Part shown: positions 24,001 through 32,016 of the stretch, in pieces | Layout of the letters: the number at the start of each line of letters is the position of its first letter | Position numbering within the stretch: the stretch's first letter is position 1 | Notes under the pieces: generated by a model | Seen by the model: the letters and a program-made list of their open reading frames with translations, nothing else | The model's database searches: none | Told to the model about the DNA's origin: nothing | Source of the DNA: Macrostomum hystrix | Taxonomy: Eukaryota > Platyhelminthes > Macrostomidae | Length of the DNA: 64,000 nucleotides | Direction of reading: 5' to 3' | Assembly (NCBI GenBank): GCA_950097015.1 | Contig: CATNEN010000038.1 | Span: forward strand, 18,486,001-18,550,000 | Program-made: the position numbers and the translations under genes

Positions 24001-24656
24001 ACAGACTTACGTGGTGTCTTTTTTGGCCATTTCGTAATTGCCCTGCTTATTTATTGTTTTAGATAAACTTTGCTTTGAAAATTTTCTAGTTGACGCTTCT
24101 CGTTAACATGGCAACCAGCTACGTCGAGCTGAGCCCTGACGATCGCCTGCAACTAGCCGAACGTTACAAATCACGCGGCAACGATTTTTTCCGCTCTAAT
24201 CAACCAGAATCGGCCATGTTAAATTACAATCGAGCTTTAGCATATTGCCTGTTGCCAGGCAACCGCGTCGCCGTTTCGCCAACCTCAGTCTCTGATTGGT
24301 CGGCGGATTCCCGCCTGCTTAGCCTTGCCCGCCTGATTCGTCAGAACATGGCCGGCGTTCAGCTGGCCTCGTCGCCGTTCGATGCCAGTTTTGCGCTGGC
24401 CAATTGCGAGGCCGCTTTGAAGGACAGCGATGACGACAGCGTCGAAATGCGTGCCAAACGCCTGTACAGGCGCGGCTGCGCTAACATCGCCCTGGGAGAC
24501 ATCGATTCGGCGCGTCGGGATCTGTCGCAGGCGGCCAGGCTGGCTCCGACTGACAGAACCATTGCGGCGCGATTGAAGGAGATGGAATCGGCATCGAAAA
24601 CTGCCGATGCGAAGTTGGCTAGCGGGCTCAAGGCAATGTTCGCTCCTGGAAGATAA
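18047..24656 (+). CDS. FKBPL: FKBP-like protein (FKBPL/WISp39): diverged FKBP domain plus TPRs; N-terminal exon not found
   Basis: FKBPL is an Hsp90-binding co-chaperone that, in vertebrates, stabilises p21. Two exons in phase 0: 18047-18430 (after attcag; donor GTAAGA) and 24090-24656 (after ttttctag; TAA), giving 316 visible residues. The first encodes an FKBP-type fold in outline (AVFELGSELGCLGYDLL, then a VxL-type end strand FRVKLR), but the aromatic active-site residues of true prolyl isomerases are not visible, as in human FKBPL. The second encodes three TPRs (AERYKSRGNDFFRSNQPESA; ALANCEAALKD; AKRLYRRGCANIALGDIDSA) and ends DAKLASGLKAMF, matching the human C-terminus. No ATG precedes the first exon, so a 5' exon is missing from this model. 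The 5.7-kb intron hosts a lectin gene and several repeats. Confidence 0.78.
18662..18715 (+). mobile_element. Degenerate tRNA-SINE head
   Basis: The stretch aacagagcggtttaacgcgt followed by ttgcttcccc matches the A-box half of SINE family A in plus orientation; the body is not preserved. Confidence 0.4.
18846..19488 (+). repeat. Left arm of large inverted repeat
   Basis: Nearly identical, in inverse orientation, to 23167-23762. Landmarks include gttggtccgccaag-type sequence near 19284 and tttctatagaaaa at 19199-19210. This arm has about 105 bp extra (roughly 19354-19464) absent from the right arm. A further degraded copy of part of it (tattattcccgaagagatca) sits just outside at 18782. Lies in the FKBPL intron. 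Confidence 0.9.
19568..19782. repeat. 21-bp minisatellite
   Basis: About 10 copies of cttatatatgtcttttgggg plus one base. Several frames stay open on both strands because the period is a multiple of 3 and lacks stops. Confidence 0.93.
19838..20545. repeat. 31-bp minisatellite
   Basis: About 22 copies of a 31-bp unit with ggaaatgcactttcttgaaa and atgtagtttta, diverging toward the right end (gataagggagtttttgg). Confidence 0.93.
20560..21250. other. Upstream region of the lectin gene
   Basis: Between the minisatellites and the lectin promoter. The 20,720-21,230 part has mixed composition but no sustained reading frame that I recognise. Confidence 0.4.
21259..21267 (+). promoter_or_regulatory. 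Putative TATA box of the lectin gene
   Basis: The motif caataaaagg lies about 70 bp before the ATG at 21334, the right distance for a TATA-driven start with a short leader. Inference from motif and spacing only. Confidence 0.4.
21334..22044 (+). CDS. Secreted C-type lectin-like protein with C-terminal PAN/apple-like segment
   Basis: Single exon of 236 codons. Residues 1-22 look like a signal peptide (MAKLPGLFLVTMLLALADP). Residues 24-149 have the C-type lectin layout: CPKPYTMLNGFCLYW, WCDAARFCHGINGELALG, LLWIGGTD, GWLMTNGTEF, a WSADCPDD segment and a final Cys in KHLLCQP. The EPN/QPD and WND calcium or sugar motifs are not evident, so sugar binding is uncertain. Residues 167-236 have six Cys in a pattern like PAN/apple domains (NYCYTD, FTCLNACASRWECRAAL, GLCRML). 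The gene sits alone in an inverted-repeat island within an FKBPL intron, on the same strand. Lack of introns suggests a compact secreted-effector gene or a retrocopy. In other invertebrates such proteins serve immunity or secretions; no specific role can be read here. Confidence 0.75.
   Translation: MAKLPGLFLVTMLLALADPMVLDCPKPYTMLNGFCLYWNLTDIKRTWCDAARFCHGINGELALGIARARAGRHLSILLLWIGGTDFLVERYGNRTGWLMTNGTEFPELGDDDWSADCPDDINSSDDGLAIRSSGLMDATSGGTKHLLCQPMETPNSGMFKRSDFMQLGEITPNYCYTDIAIEKEFTCLNACASRWECRAALVNTDIGLCRMLDYSDSSVGDAIEKDPAWRRFVKMY
22045..22498. other. Downstream of the lectin gene
   Basis: Probable 3' UTR and spacer; no element recognised. Confidence 0.45.
22499..22735 (-). mobile_element. 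tRNA-SINE family A, head truncated
   Basis: Shares the body (cctgagcacacacgcacaca; gtgtgtacatctgccctgac; aaattgcacgacaagcc) with the copy at 4180-4475 but stops before the tRNA-like head. It adjoins the mariner fragment. Confidence 0.75.
22778..23110 (-). pseudogene. mariner-family transposase, C-terminal remnant
   Basis: The minus strand reads LQDNARPHTCQAVSDFL, then a stop, then QSPYSPDFNLCDRFLFKWL and DEVIEAVLHWF. DNARPH (second catalytic Asp) and YSPDxxxxD (third Asp region) are mariner hallmarks. In-frame stops show it is dead. No terminal repeats were found; it is wedged between a SINE and the right inverted-repeat arm. Confidence 0.8.
23167..23762 (-). repeat. Right arm of large inverted repeat
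   Basis: Reverse complement of 18846-19488 with few substitutions. It has a private insertion of about 65 bp (roughly 23413-23478) and lacks the left arm's 105-bp segment. The two arms enclose 3.7 kb including the lectin gene. Confidence 0.9.
23785..23962 (+). mobile_element. tRNA-SINE family A, 5'-truncated
   Basis: Plus-oriented copy starting in the body (ccaaggcacagtgagagtgt) and running to the tail end (tgctgacctcctgcaatta), which is missing from several other copies. Confidence 0.7.
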
Positions 24657-24675
24657 ATCTGCTGGCTGTTCTTTC

Positions 24676-25560
24676 CAACTAATCCCTTCAACCCTTAATC
24701 CTTTAGTAATCACCTTGATCCTTAATCCTTTAGTAATCACCTTAATCCTTAATCCTTTAGTAATCGCCTTGATCCTTAATCCTTAAGTAATCACCTAATT
24801 CTTAATCCTTAATCCTTTCGTAATTACCTTAATCCTTAATCCATTAGTAATAACCTTGATCCTTAATCCTTTATTATTAACCCTGATCCTTAATCCTTTA
24901 GTAATAACCTTGATCCTTAATCCTTTAGTAATCACCTTAATCCTTAATCCTTAATCCTTTAGTATCACCTTAATCCTTAATCCTTTAGTAATCACCTTGA
25001 TCCCTAATCCTTTAGTAAATCACCTTAATTCTTAATCCTTAATTCTTTTGTAATCACCTTGATCCTAAATTCTTTAGTAATTACCTTAATCCTTAATCCT
25101 TAATCCTTTAGTAATAACCTTGATCCTTAATCCTTAATTCTTTAGTAATTACCTTAATCCTTAATCCTTAACTCTTTAGTAATTACCTTAATCCTTAATC
25201 CTTAATCCTTTAGTAATAACCTTGATCCTTAATCCTTAATTCTTTAGTAATTACCTTAATCCTTAATACTTAATCCTTTAGTAATAACCTTGATCCTTAA
25301 TCCTTAATTCTTTAGTAATTACCTTAATCCTTAATCCTTAATCCTTTAGTAATAACCTTGATCCTTAATCCTTTAGTAATCACCTTAATCCTGAATCCTT
25401 TCGTAATCCCTTAAGTCCTTAATCATTTAGTAATCCCTTAAATCCCCTATCATATGTACATTAATCCCTTAAATCCCCTATCCTATGTACAGTAATCCCT
25501 TACAGAATCCTCAATCCTTTTGTAATGTCCATTGAATCCTTAATCATGTAGTAATATTTC
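24676..25560. repeat. ~27-bp minisatellite just after FKBPL
   Basis: Imperfect copies of ccttaatccttaatccttta + gtaat(c/a)a, with variants losing or gaining ccttaat. Begins within about 20 bp of the FKBPL stop codon, so it is probably in the 3' UTR. Confidence 0.93.
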
Positions 25561-25599
25561 AGTAATAGCTTAATTCTGCCGATTCTGTCCGTTTCACTG

Positions 25600-25765
25600 G
25601 CTCCTAAGGGCACACACGCACACAGATACTGTATGCAGGCAAACATTCACACAGGTGTGTACATCTTCCCAGACTTTCTCATCGTCAGGCAGTGCACACT
25701 CTCACTGTGCCTTGGAGGTTGGCCCTCTAGGCCGTAAATTGCACGACAAGCCTCCAAGCATCCAG
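25600..25765 (-). mobile_element. tRNA-SINE family A, body only
   Basis: Shares cacacgcacacagatactgt and gtgtgtacatcttcccagac with other copies; both ends are truncated. Confidence 0.7.
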
Positions 25766-26384
25766 GCGAACTGCATTAGACCGTTATGTAACTGACTCCT
25801 CCCCTAATCCCTTAATTAGGAATCCTTAAATCCAGAATCTTTTTTACATTAAATCTGGGAAAAATGCTTGTTCATTTTTAAAGCGCAACTGATTACATTT
25901 TTTCGCATCATTTTTAATAAAAGTAAAATGTTATTGCGTTTTTTTGTCTTCATTTACTTTTGTAATGTAATGCCTGTGTTTAATAGGTTAGATTTTATTG
26001 AATAAGCATAAATCTGATGACGAGTCATGTTTGGATAGTAAAATTCTTTATCATCAGCTACGATACTTATTAGTAGTATTGGAAGGTTATGTAGACAATA
26101 ACTGTTTATTATTTAGTATTTTTGTTTTGTACTTTTAAGTCTCTTTCTCAGGTAAATACGCACGCAATTAAAGGGGTGTTAAAGTGCAGGAATAAATTAG
26201 CTTACTCTGCGGTTAAGCTTAACAACTTCCGCTATTAAAAAAATAACAAAAAACAACTTCGTTTACGTTTCATGCAACACGTGTAACAAGATTTGTCACA
26301 TAATTATGTATTTTACAGACATTTTTACAAAAAAAGTTTTCATGACTCTACTAGTGGCATTAGTGATTTGTCTTCTACGAGTGT
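25766..26384. other. AT-rich intergenic DNA
   Basis: No gene or array is visible. Confidence 0.5.
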
Positions 26385-26637
26385 AATGGCAATCCACAGT
26401 CTTCCAATGACAATCCACAGTCTAATAATGACAATCCACAGTCTTCTAGCGACAATCCACAGTCTTCTAATGACAATCCACAGTCTTCCAATGACAATCC
26501 ACAGTCAAATAATGACAATCCACAGTCAAATAATGACAATCCACAGTCTTCTAATGACAATCCAGTCTTCTAACGACAATACACAGTCTTCTAGCGACAA
26601 TCCACAGTATAATAATGACAATCCACAGTCTTCTAAT
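26385..26637. repeat. 21-bp minisatellite
   Basis: About 12 copies of acaatccacagtcttctaat plus g. Confidence 0.93.
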
Positions 26638-26639
26638 TG

Positions 26640-27000
26640 AACCCAATCGCTTTCTAATTCGATTGTAATGGATCCCAATCTCCTAATTGGATTGTAGTGG
26701 AACCCAACCGCTTTCTAATTGGATTCTAATGGAACCCAACCGCTTTCTAATAGGATTCTAATGGAACCCAACCGCTTTCTAATTGGATTCTAATGGAACC
26801 CAATCTCCTAATTGGATTCTAATGGAACCCAATCTCCTAATTGGATTCTAATGGAACCCAATCTCCTAATTGGATTCTAATGGAACGCAACCTCCTAATT
26901 GGATTCTAATGGAACCCAATCTCCTAATTTGATTGTAATGGAACCCAATCTTCTAATTGGATTCTAATGGAACCTAATCTCTTTCATATTGGGTTCTAGT
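26640..27000. repeat. 29-bp minisatellite
   Basis: About 12 copies of a 29-bp unit containing ttggattctaatggaaccca, with longer first units (ccgctttctaa). Directly adjoins the preceding 21-bp array. Confidence 0.92.
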
Positions 27001-27050
27001 GGATCTTCTAATGGCGTGACAGAGTTAAGTAATACATAAAGGAGCTGAAT

Positions 27051-27440
27051 TCAGTACAGAGAATTGCACCGGTGCCTCCCAGTTTGCCAAGCGTCGTCTG
27101 GCACAACTGCAGTCGAAGCCGCAGCAGCCGCCGCGCTTAGAAGCCTCGAGCTGAGCAGATCGCTTTGGTCCTGCCGGATGGTCTTCAGTTTCTGATGAAA
27201 TTCGCGCTCCAACGCTCGCTCAGTCTCTTTTAGACGATTCCGTTCGACAATGTTCATGGATTTCACCAGTCTGCCTCGTTCACGATCTTGAATACACGAT
27301 TCCCAGGCTAGTTCCTCGCGTTTGTCTAGTCTTCTACGTTGGCTAGTCTCGTAGCGTTGTTCGGCGCTTAACGGCCGAAAAATGTCATTTTCTTCTGGCC
27401 TAGCAGCCTGTTGGTTATTCGTACAGTTGGCTTGGCTCAT
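27051..27440 (-). CDS. Small coiled-coil protein, unknown
   Basis: Single open frame of 129 codons from ATG at 27440 to TGA. The protein is strongly charged and helix-prone in residues 25-95 (ERGRLVKSMNIVERNRLKE; ALEREFHQKLKTIRQDQ), followed by a poly-Ala stretch. Balanced codon use, in contrast with the AT-rich flanks, supports real coding. I do not recognise the family; some ciliary coiled-coil proteins have similar composition, but no signature is seen. Its start faces TTC33 about 0.9 kb away, so the two could share a promoter region. Confidence 0.5.
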   Translation of the reverse strand: MSQANCTNNQQAARPEENDIFRPLSAEQRYETSQRRRLDKREELAWESCIQDRERGRLVKSMNIVERNRLKETERALEREFHQKLKTIRQDQSDLLSSRLLSAAAAAASTAVVPDDAWQTGRHRCNSLY

Positions 27441-27799
27441 GACTGGCTAATGAAATTGTGCTTTTACTTCTCTTGACAATTGTGTAGCTCGCCAAATTCA
27501 GCTTTTTATAGTCTTGGCATTTGAAATGAAATGCTAATTCGCCATTCCGAGGATTTTAAGAATCGAATTAATTCAGAATTTTTTCTGTGTCAATAATACC
27601 GGCTTCCTTTATTAGCATATTCTCATTCTTAAATTATTCTGCCTATTCACTGCTTATATAATAGTTTCGCACCGTTTTTTATTGTGACAAGGAAGTATTT
27701 TACACTTCAAGTGGCCTTCAAGCCTTTTGTACCTATGGAATGCGGCAGTAGACCTATAGCAATTTGTTATTAATTAATTTGTCTGACATACCACATGGA

Positions 27800-28250
27800 C
27801 TTTACCTGACATTCAATTCCTTCTCCTGACACCTAACCGCTTCTCCTGACACCTAACCGCTTCTCCTGACACCTAACCGCTTCTCCTGACACCCAACAGC
27901 TTCTCCTGTTACCTAACAGCTTCTCCTGACAGCCAACTGCTTCTCCTGACACCCAGCTGCTTCTCCTGACACCCAACAGCTTCTAATGACACCCAACAGC
28001 TTTCTCCTGACACCCAACTGATACCAAACCGCTTCTCCCGACACTCAACCGCTTCTCCTGACACCCAACCGCTCATCTTGACACCCAACTGCTTCTCCTG
28101 ACACCCAACTGCTTCTCCTGACACCCAACTGCTTCTCCTGACACCCAACTGCTTCTCCTGACACCACACTGCTTCTCCTGACACCAAACTGCTTCTCCTG
28201 ACACTCAACTGCTTCTCCTGACACCCAACTCCTCCTGACACTAGCCGCTC
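27800..28250. repeat. 20-bp minisatellite upstream of the TTC33 exon
   Basis: About 22 copies of cttctcctgacacccaactg with several length variants. Probably in a 5' intron of TTC33. Confidence 0.93.
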
Positions 28251-28370
28251 CTGACGCTTAAGCAGTCTTATGTACACCTAATTCCTAAGCTAAGTGGCAC
28301 CCTTTGACGTCCAGTAGCACCCTTTGAGTTTTAATTTTACTCCTACTCTGTAATTTACTTGCGTTTTCAG

Positions 28371-29429
28371 CAGCAATATCAAAAACAGGCGTCAACCGAG
28401 CAAGCCGAGCTTCAGGCGGTATCGGTTCGGTTTGCTTGGAAGAGAAAGACGGCATCATTGAATCCAGTCACTCTAACTGCATCTGCTGAGGCATTTCAAC
28501 TTGATGACAACACTGCCAACGATATTGGTGACCCCAGCAAAGAGAGTTTTTCAGCATTTTCAAAACGATCGAAACAGAACTATGCGGACCAATCAGAACC
28601 TAAGCATCAACCGCGACAGCAGGCTCTAGTGGACTCTGGCACTCAACTAGCGGAATCTGGCGACTGGTCCGCTGCCCTGCTCAAATTTCGAGCGGCACTC
28701 ACTTTGGACTCGTGAGTTGACAACATCTAGCTAGAGAAGGCGGGGGAGAGTCACAAGATCTAGTGAGAGTGGCAAGATCTAGTGAGAGTGACAAGATCTA
28801 GTGAGAGTGACAAGATCTAGTGAGAGTGACAAGATCTAGTGAGAGTGACAAGATCTAGTGAGAGTGACAAGATCTAGTGAGTGTGACAAGATCTAATGAG
28901 GGAGAGTGACAAGATCTAATGGGGGGAGTGACAAGATCTAATGAGGGGGAGTGACAAGATCTAATGAGGGGGAGTGACAAGATCTAATGAGGGAGAGTGA
29001 CAAGATCTAATGAGGGAGAGTGACAAGATCTAATGAGGGAGGGTGACAAAATTCAACCGCACTAAAATTTGGTCAATCATTTCTAGCGCCGCAGTGGGCA
29101 CCTCATGTGGAAGGTCGCGAGCTCGACTCCTGGAGATGGCTGCCCAGGCTCACCTGGCCCTGGGCGAGTTCTGCGCCGGCGCCAGTCTGGCCAGCGAAGC
29201 GGTGACCGCGGCGCCAAACTGGGCGCCGGCGCGCCAGACACTCGGCCGCTGTCAGGTGAGCGCCGGGCTGCCCCGGCTGGCCCTGAGATCATTCGCCTAC
29301 GCCTGCTTCTTGGACCCTGCCGAGCCGGACATCTGGGAAAAGGACCTGCTGTGGACCAGGGATCTGTGCCGATTGGCGGAAGAGAATGAGAAGAAGGAGA
29401 CAGTTAGTGATGTCACTAGACAGGCATAA
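28371..29429 (+). CDS. TTC33: Tetratricopeptide repeat protein 33 (N-terminal exon not found)
   Basis: Two exons: 28371-28711 (after gcgttttcag; donor GTGAGT, phase 2) and 29087-29429 (after tttctag; TAA), 227 visible residues. FAWKRK near the start matches the conserved FGWKRK at the N-terminus of vertebrate TTC33. The TPRs follow: SGTQLAESGDWSAALLKFRAA, then LLEMAAQAHLALGEFCAGAS, then WAPARQTLGRCQVSAGLPRLAL. The C-terminal signature PAEPDIWEKDLLWTRDL matches human NPEIWKEDLSWART. TTC33 (OSRF) has little known function. No in-frame ATG precedes FAWKRK in the first exon, so a short upstream exon (or trans-spliced start) must exist. Human TTC33 is 262 residues, so little is missing. Confidence 0.85.
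28750..29045. repeat. 19-24-bp minisatellite in TTC33 intron
   Basis: About 14 copies of gtgagagtgacaagatcta, lengthening to units with gaggg(g/a)gagtgacaagat. It fills nearly the whole intron. Many units contain gtgag, a donor-like motif identical to the real splice donor at 28712. Confidence 0.93.
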
Positions 29430-29803
29430 AACTTTAGCATTTATTCGCCGCATGAAACTCTTTCATAATTTGTTCTAATTAATACTAATATTACAAGAAG
29501 GACTCAACTTGGTTTCTCAAGAATCCATTTTCGTTCTTTTAAAGTTGGGTGGTTTGAATTCCGTTATTTATTGCTACAATTGCAACAAAACTAGTTAAAA
29601 AAAGACCGTGTTTTGTATTATATTAAGCCATATATACAACATTATATATGTAGCTTGTAATTGAGTAGCTAAGTTTTTTCAGTAGAAACAGCACGCTATT
29701 TTTACATTTTGGGGTATTTCAAATACCCACTGCCAACTTCTAGAAATGTGATTTAGATTAGATCACCGCTTTCTTGCAGCCATAGCAACACGCGCCTCAC
29801 AAC
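29430..29803. other. TTC33-SVIP spacer
   Basis: AT-rich, 374 bp. A pyrimidine tract with ttgcag (29775-29780) just before the SVIP start could be a 5' UTR splice acceptor. Nothing else is seen. Confidence 0.4.
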
Positions 29804-30031
29804 ATGGGCTCACTATGCTGCTGCTTCGGCGACTCGTCCCCCGATGTTCAGGCTAATCAGCCCAGTCCGGAGACACGCCGCCGTCAGCTGGCCGAAGCCG
29901 CCGAGAGTCGGCGAAGTGCCAGTCGGCCAAGCGACGAGGCGGCCAGGAGGCAGCGTCGGCAAGATGAGGCTGACAGAATCAATACAGAGAGAGGCAGGGA
30001 CAATACCGGTCTGAGCTGGCGAGTGGACTAA
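29804..30031 (+). CDS. SVIP: Small VCP/p97-interacting protein
   Basis: Seventy-five codons, ATG to TAA. MGSLCCCFG gives an N-myristoylation Gly2 plus a palmitoylatable Cys cluster, which in vertebrates anchors SVIP to ER and lysosomal membranes. RRRQLAEAAESRR is the VCP-interacting motif that binds the p97 N-domain and inhibits ER-associated degradation. The tail GLSWRVD matches the vertebrate GLRWTVS. Length equals the family's usual 75-77 residues, so the protein is complete. Confidence 0.88.
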   Translation: MGSLCCCFGDSSPDVQANQPSPETRRRQLAEAAESRRSASRPSDEAARRQRRQDEADRINTERGRDNTGLSWRVD

Positions 30032-30289
30032 GGTTGAGACGGAATCGTCTCAGTGCGTGATCAAATTACTTACAGCTTTGTCAATTAACCCGTGATTTTT
30101 TTCATCTAATTATCGCTTTATTATTCCGACTTTTGTTTGATTATTGAACTCATTTCCTATGATCTGCAGATTTAGTCATTACCCCTCATTTCCTATGATC
30201 TGCAGATTAAGTCATTGTTAACGTAAAGATGTATAATAGTTGTAAATTATATTACAAGTCCGAGAACCTTTGTGAACAGTTTGTGCAAC

Positions 30290-30295
30290 AATAAA
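30290..30295 (+). terminator. Putative polyadenylation signal of SVIP
   Basis: AATAAA about 260 bp after the SVIP stop codon, the first such hexamer downstream. Confidence 0.4.
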
Positions 30296-30444
30296 ACGTT
30301 TTAAAAAGAGACCATTGAAAACGTGTGCATTGTGCATAAATGATATAATTAGAGAATGTACAACTGCTTCATTAATCAACGAGATAGTACACAGACGTAT
30401 GCGCAGACTATTGTATTTTACATTACAAATATTAACAGCATTAA

Positions 30445-31895
30445 CAGCCTGTCTCACATCTGCAGTTGACACTGTCTAACAGCCTGTCTAACAGCTGCAG
30501 TTGACACTGTCTAACAGCCTGTCTAACAGCTGCAGTTGACACTGTCTAACAGCCTGTCTAACAGCTGCAGTTGACACTGTCTAACAGCCTGTCTAACAGC
30601 TGCAGTTGACACTGTCTAACAGCCTGTCTAACAGCTGCAGTTGACACTGTCTAACAGCCTGTCTAACAGCTGCAGTTGACACTGTCTAACAGCCTGTCTA
30701 ACAGCTGCAGTTGACACTGTCTAACAGCCTGTCTAACAGCTGCAGTTGACACTGTCTAACAGCCTGTCTAACAGCTGCAGTTGACACTGTCTAACAGCCT
30801 GTCTAACAGCTGTAGTTGACACTGTCTAACGGCCTGTCTAACAGCTGCAGTTGACACTGTCTAACAGCCTGTCTAACAGCTGCAGTTGACACTGTCTAAC
30901 AGCCTGTCTAACAGCTGTAGTTGACACTGTCTAACAGCCTGTCTAACAGCTGTAGTTGACACTGTCTAACGGCCTGTCTAACAGCTGTAGTTGAAACTGT
31001 CTAACAGCCTGTCTAACAGCTGCAGTTGACACTGTCTAACAGCCTGTCTAACAGCTGCAGTTGACACTGTCTAACAGCCTGTCTAACAGCTGCAGTTGAC
31101 ACTGTCTAACAGCCTGTCTAACAGCTGCAGTTGACACTGTCTAACAGCCTGTCTAACAGCTGTAGTTGACACTGTCTAACAGCTGTAGTTGACACTGTCT
31201 AACAGCCTGTCTAACAGCTGTAGTTGACACTGTCTAACAGCCTGTCTAACAGCTGTAGTTGACACTGTTTAACAGCCTGTCTAACAGCTGCAGTTGACAC
31301 TGTCTAACAGCCTGTCTAACAGCTGCAGTTGACACTGTCTAACAGCCTGTCTAACAGCTGTAGTTGACACTGTCTAACAGCCTGTCTAACAGCTGTAGTT
31401 GACACTGTCTAACAGCCTGTCTAACAGCTGTAGTTGACACTGTCTAACAGCCTGTCTAACAGCTGCAGTTGACACTGTCTAACAGCCTGTCTAACAGCTG
31501 TAGTTGACACTGTCTAACAGCCTGTCTAACAGCTGTAGTTGACACTGTCTAGCAGCCTGTCTAACAGCTGTAGTTGACACTGTCTAACAGCCTGTCTAAC
31601 AGCTGTAGTTGACACTGTCTAACAGCCTGTCTAACAGCTGCAGTTGACACTGTTTAACAGCCTGTCTAACAGCTGCAGTTGACACTGTCTAACAGCCTGT
31701 CTAACAGCTGCAGTTGACACTGTCTAACAGCCTGTCTAACAGCTGTAGTTGACACTGTCTAACAGCCTGTCTAACAGCTGCAGTTGACACTGTCTAACAG
31801 CCTGTCTAACAGCTGTAGTTGACACTGTCTAACAGCCTGTCTAACAGCTGCAGTTGACACTGTCTAACAGCCTGTCTAACAGCTGTAGTTGACAT
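30445..31895. repeat. 35-bp minisatellite
   Basis: About 41 copies of a 35-bp unit (cagcctgtctaacagctgca + gttgacactgtctaa), itself built from an older ctgtctaacag duplication. One unit at about 31,165-31,190 is shortened. It fills the gap between SVIP and the ankyrin gene, which converge here. Confidence 0.96.
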
Positions 31896-32016
31896 TTCAG
31901 TGAATGTGGCCTCTCTCTATTTCACCGGTAAAATTCTAACAGAATTTCCGAGCCGCAGACGCTGCAGTACAAAATATTGATGACTTCCGCGTGTGTAGTG
32001 CGGAGCTAGTGTAAAA

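Noticed and set aside
30445-31895. CRISPR-like array of regular direct repeats
   Set aside because: Units abut with no unique spacers, and the context is an animal genome; the same holds for all other arrays here.
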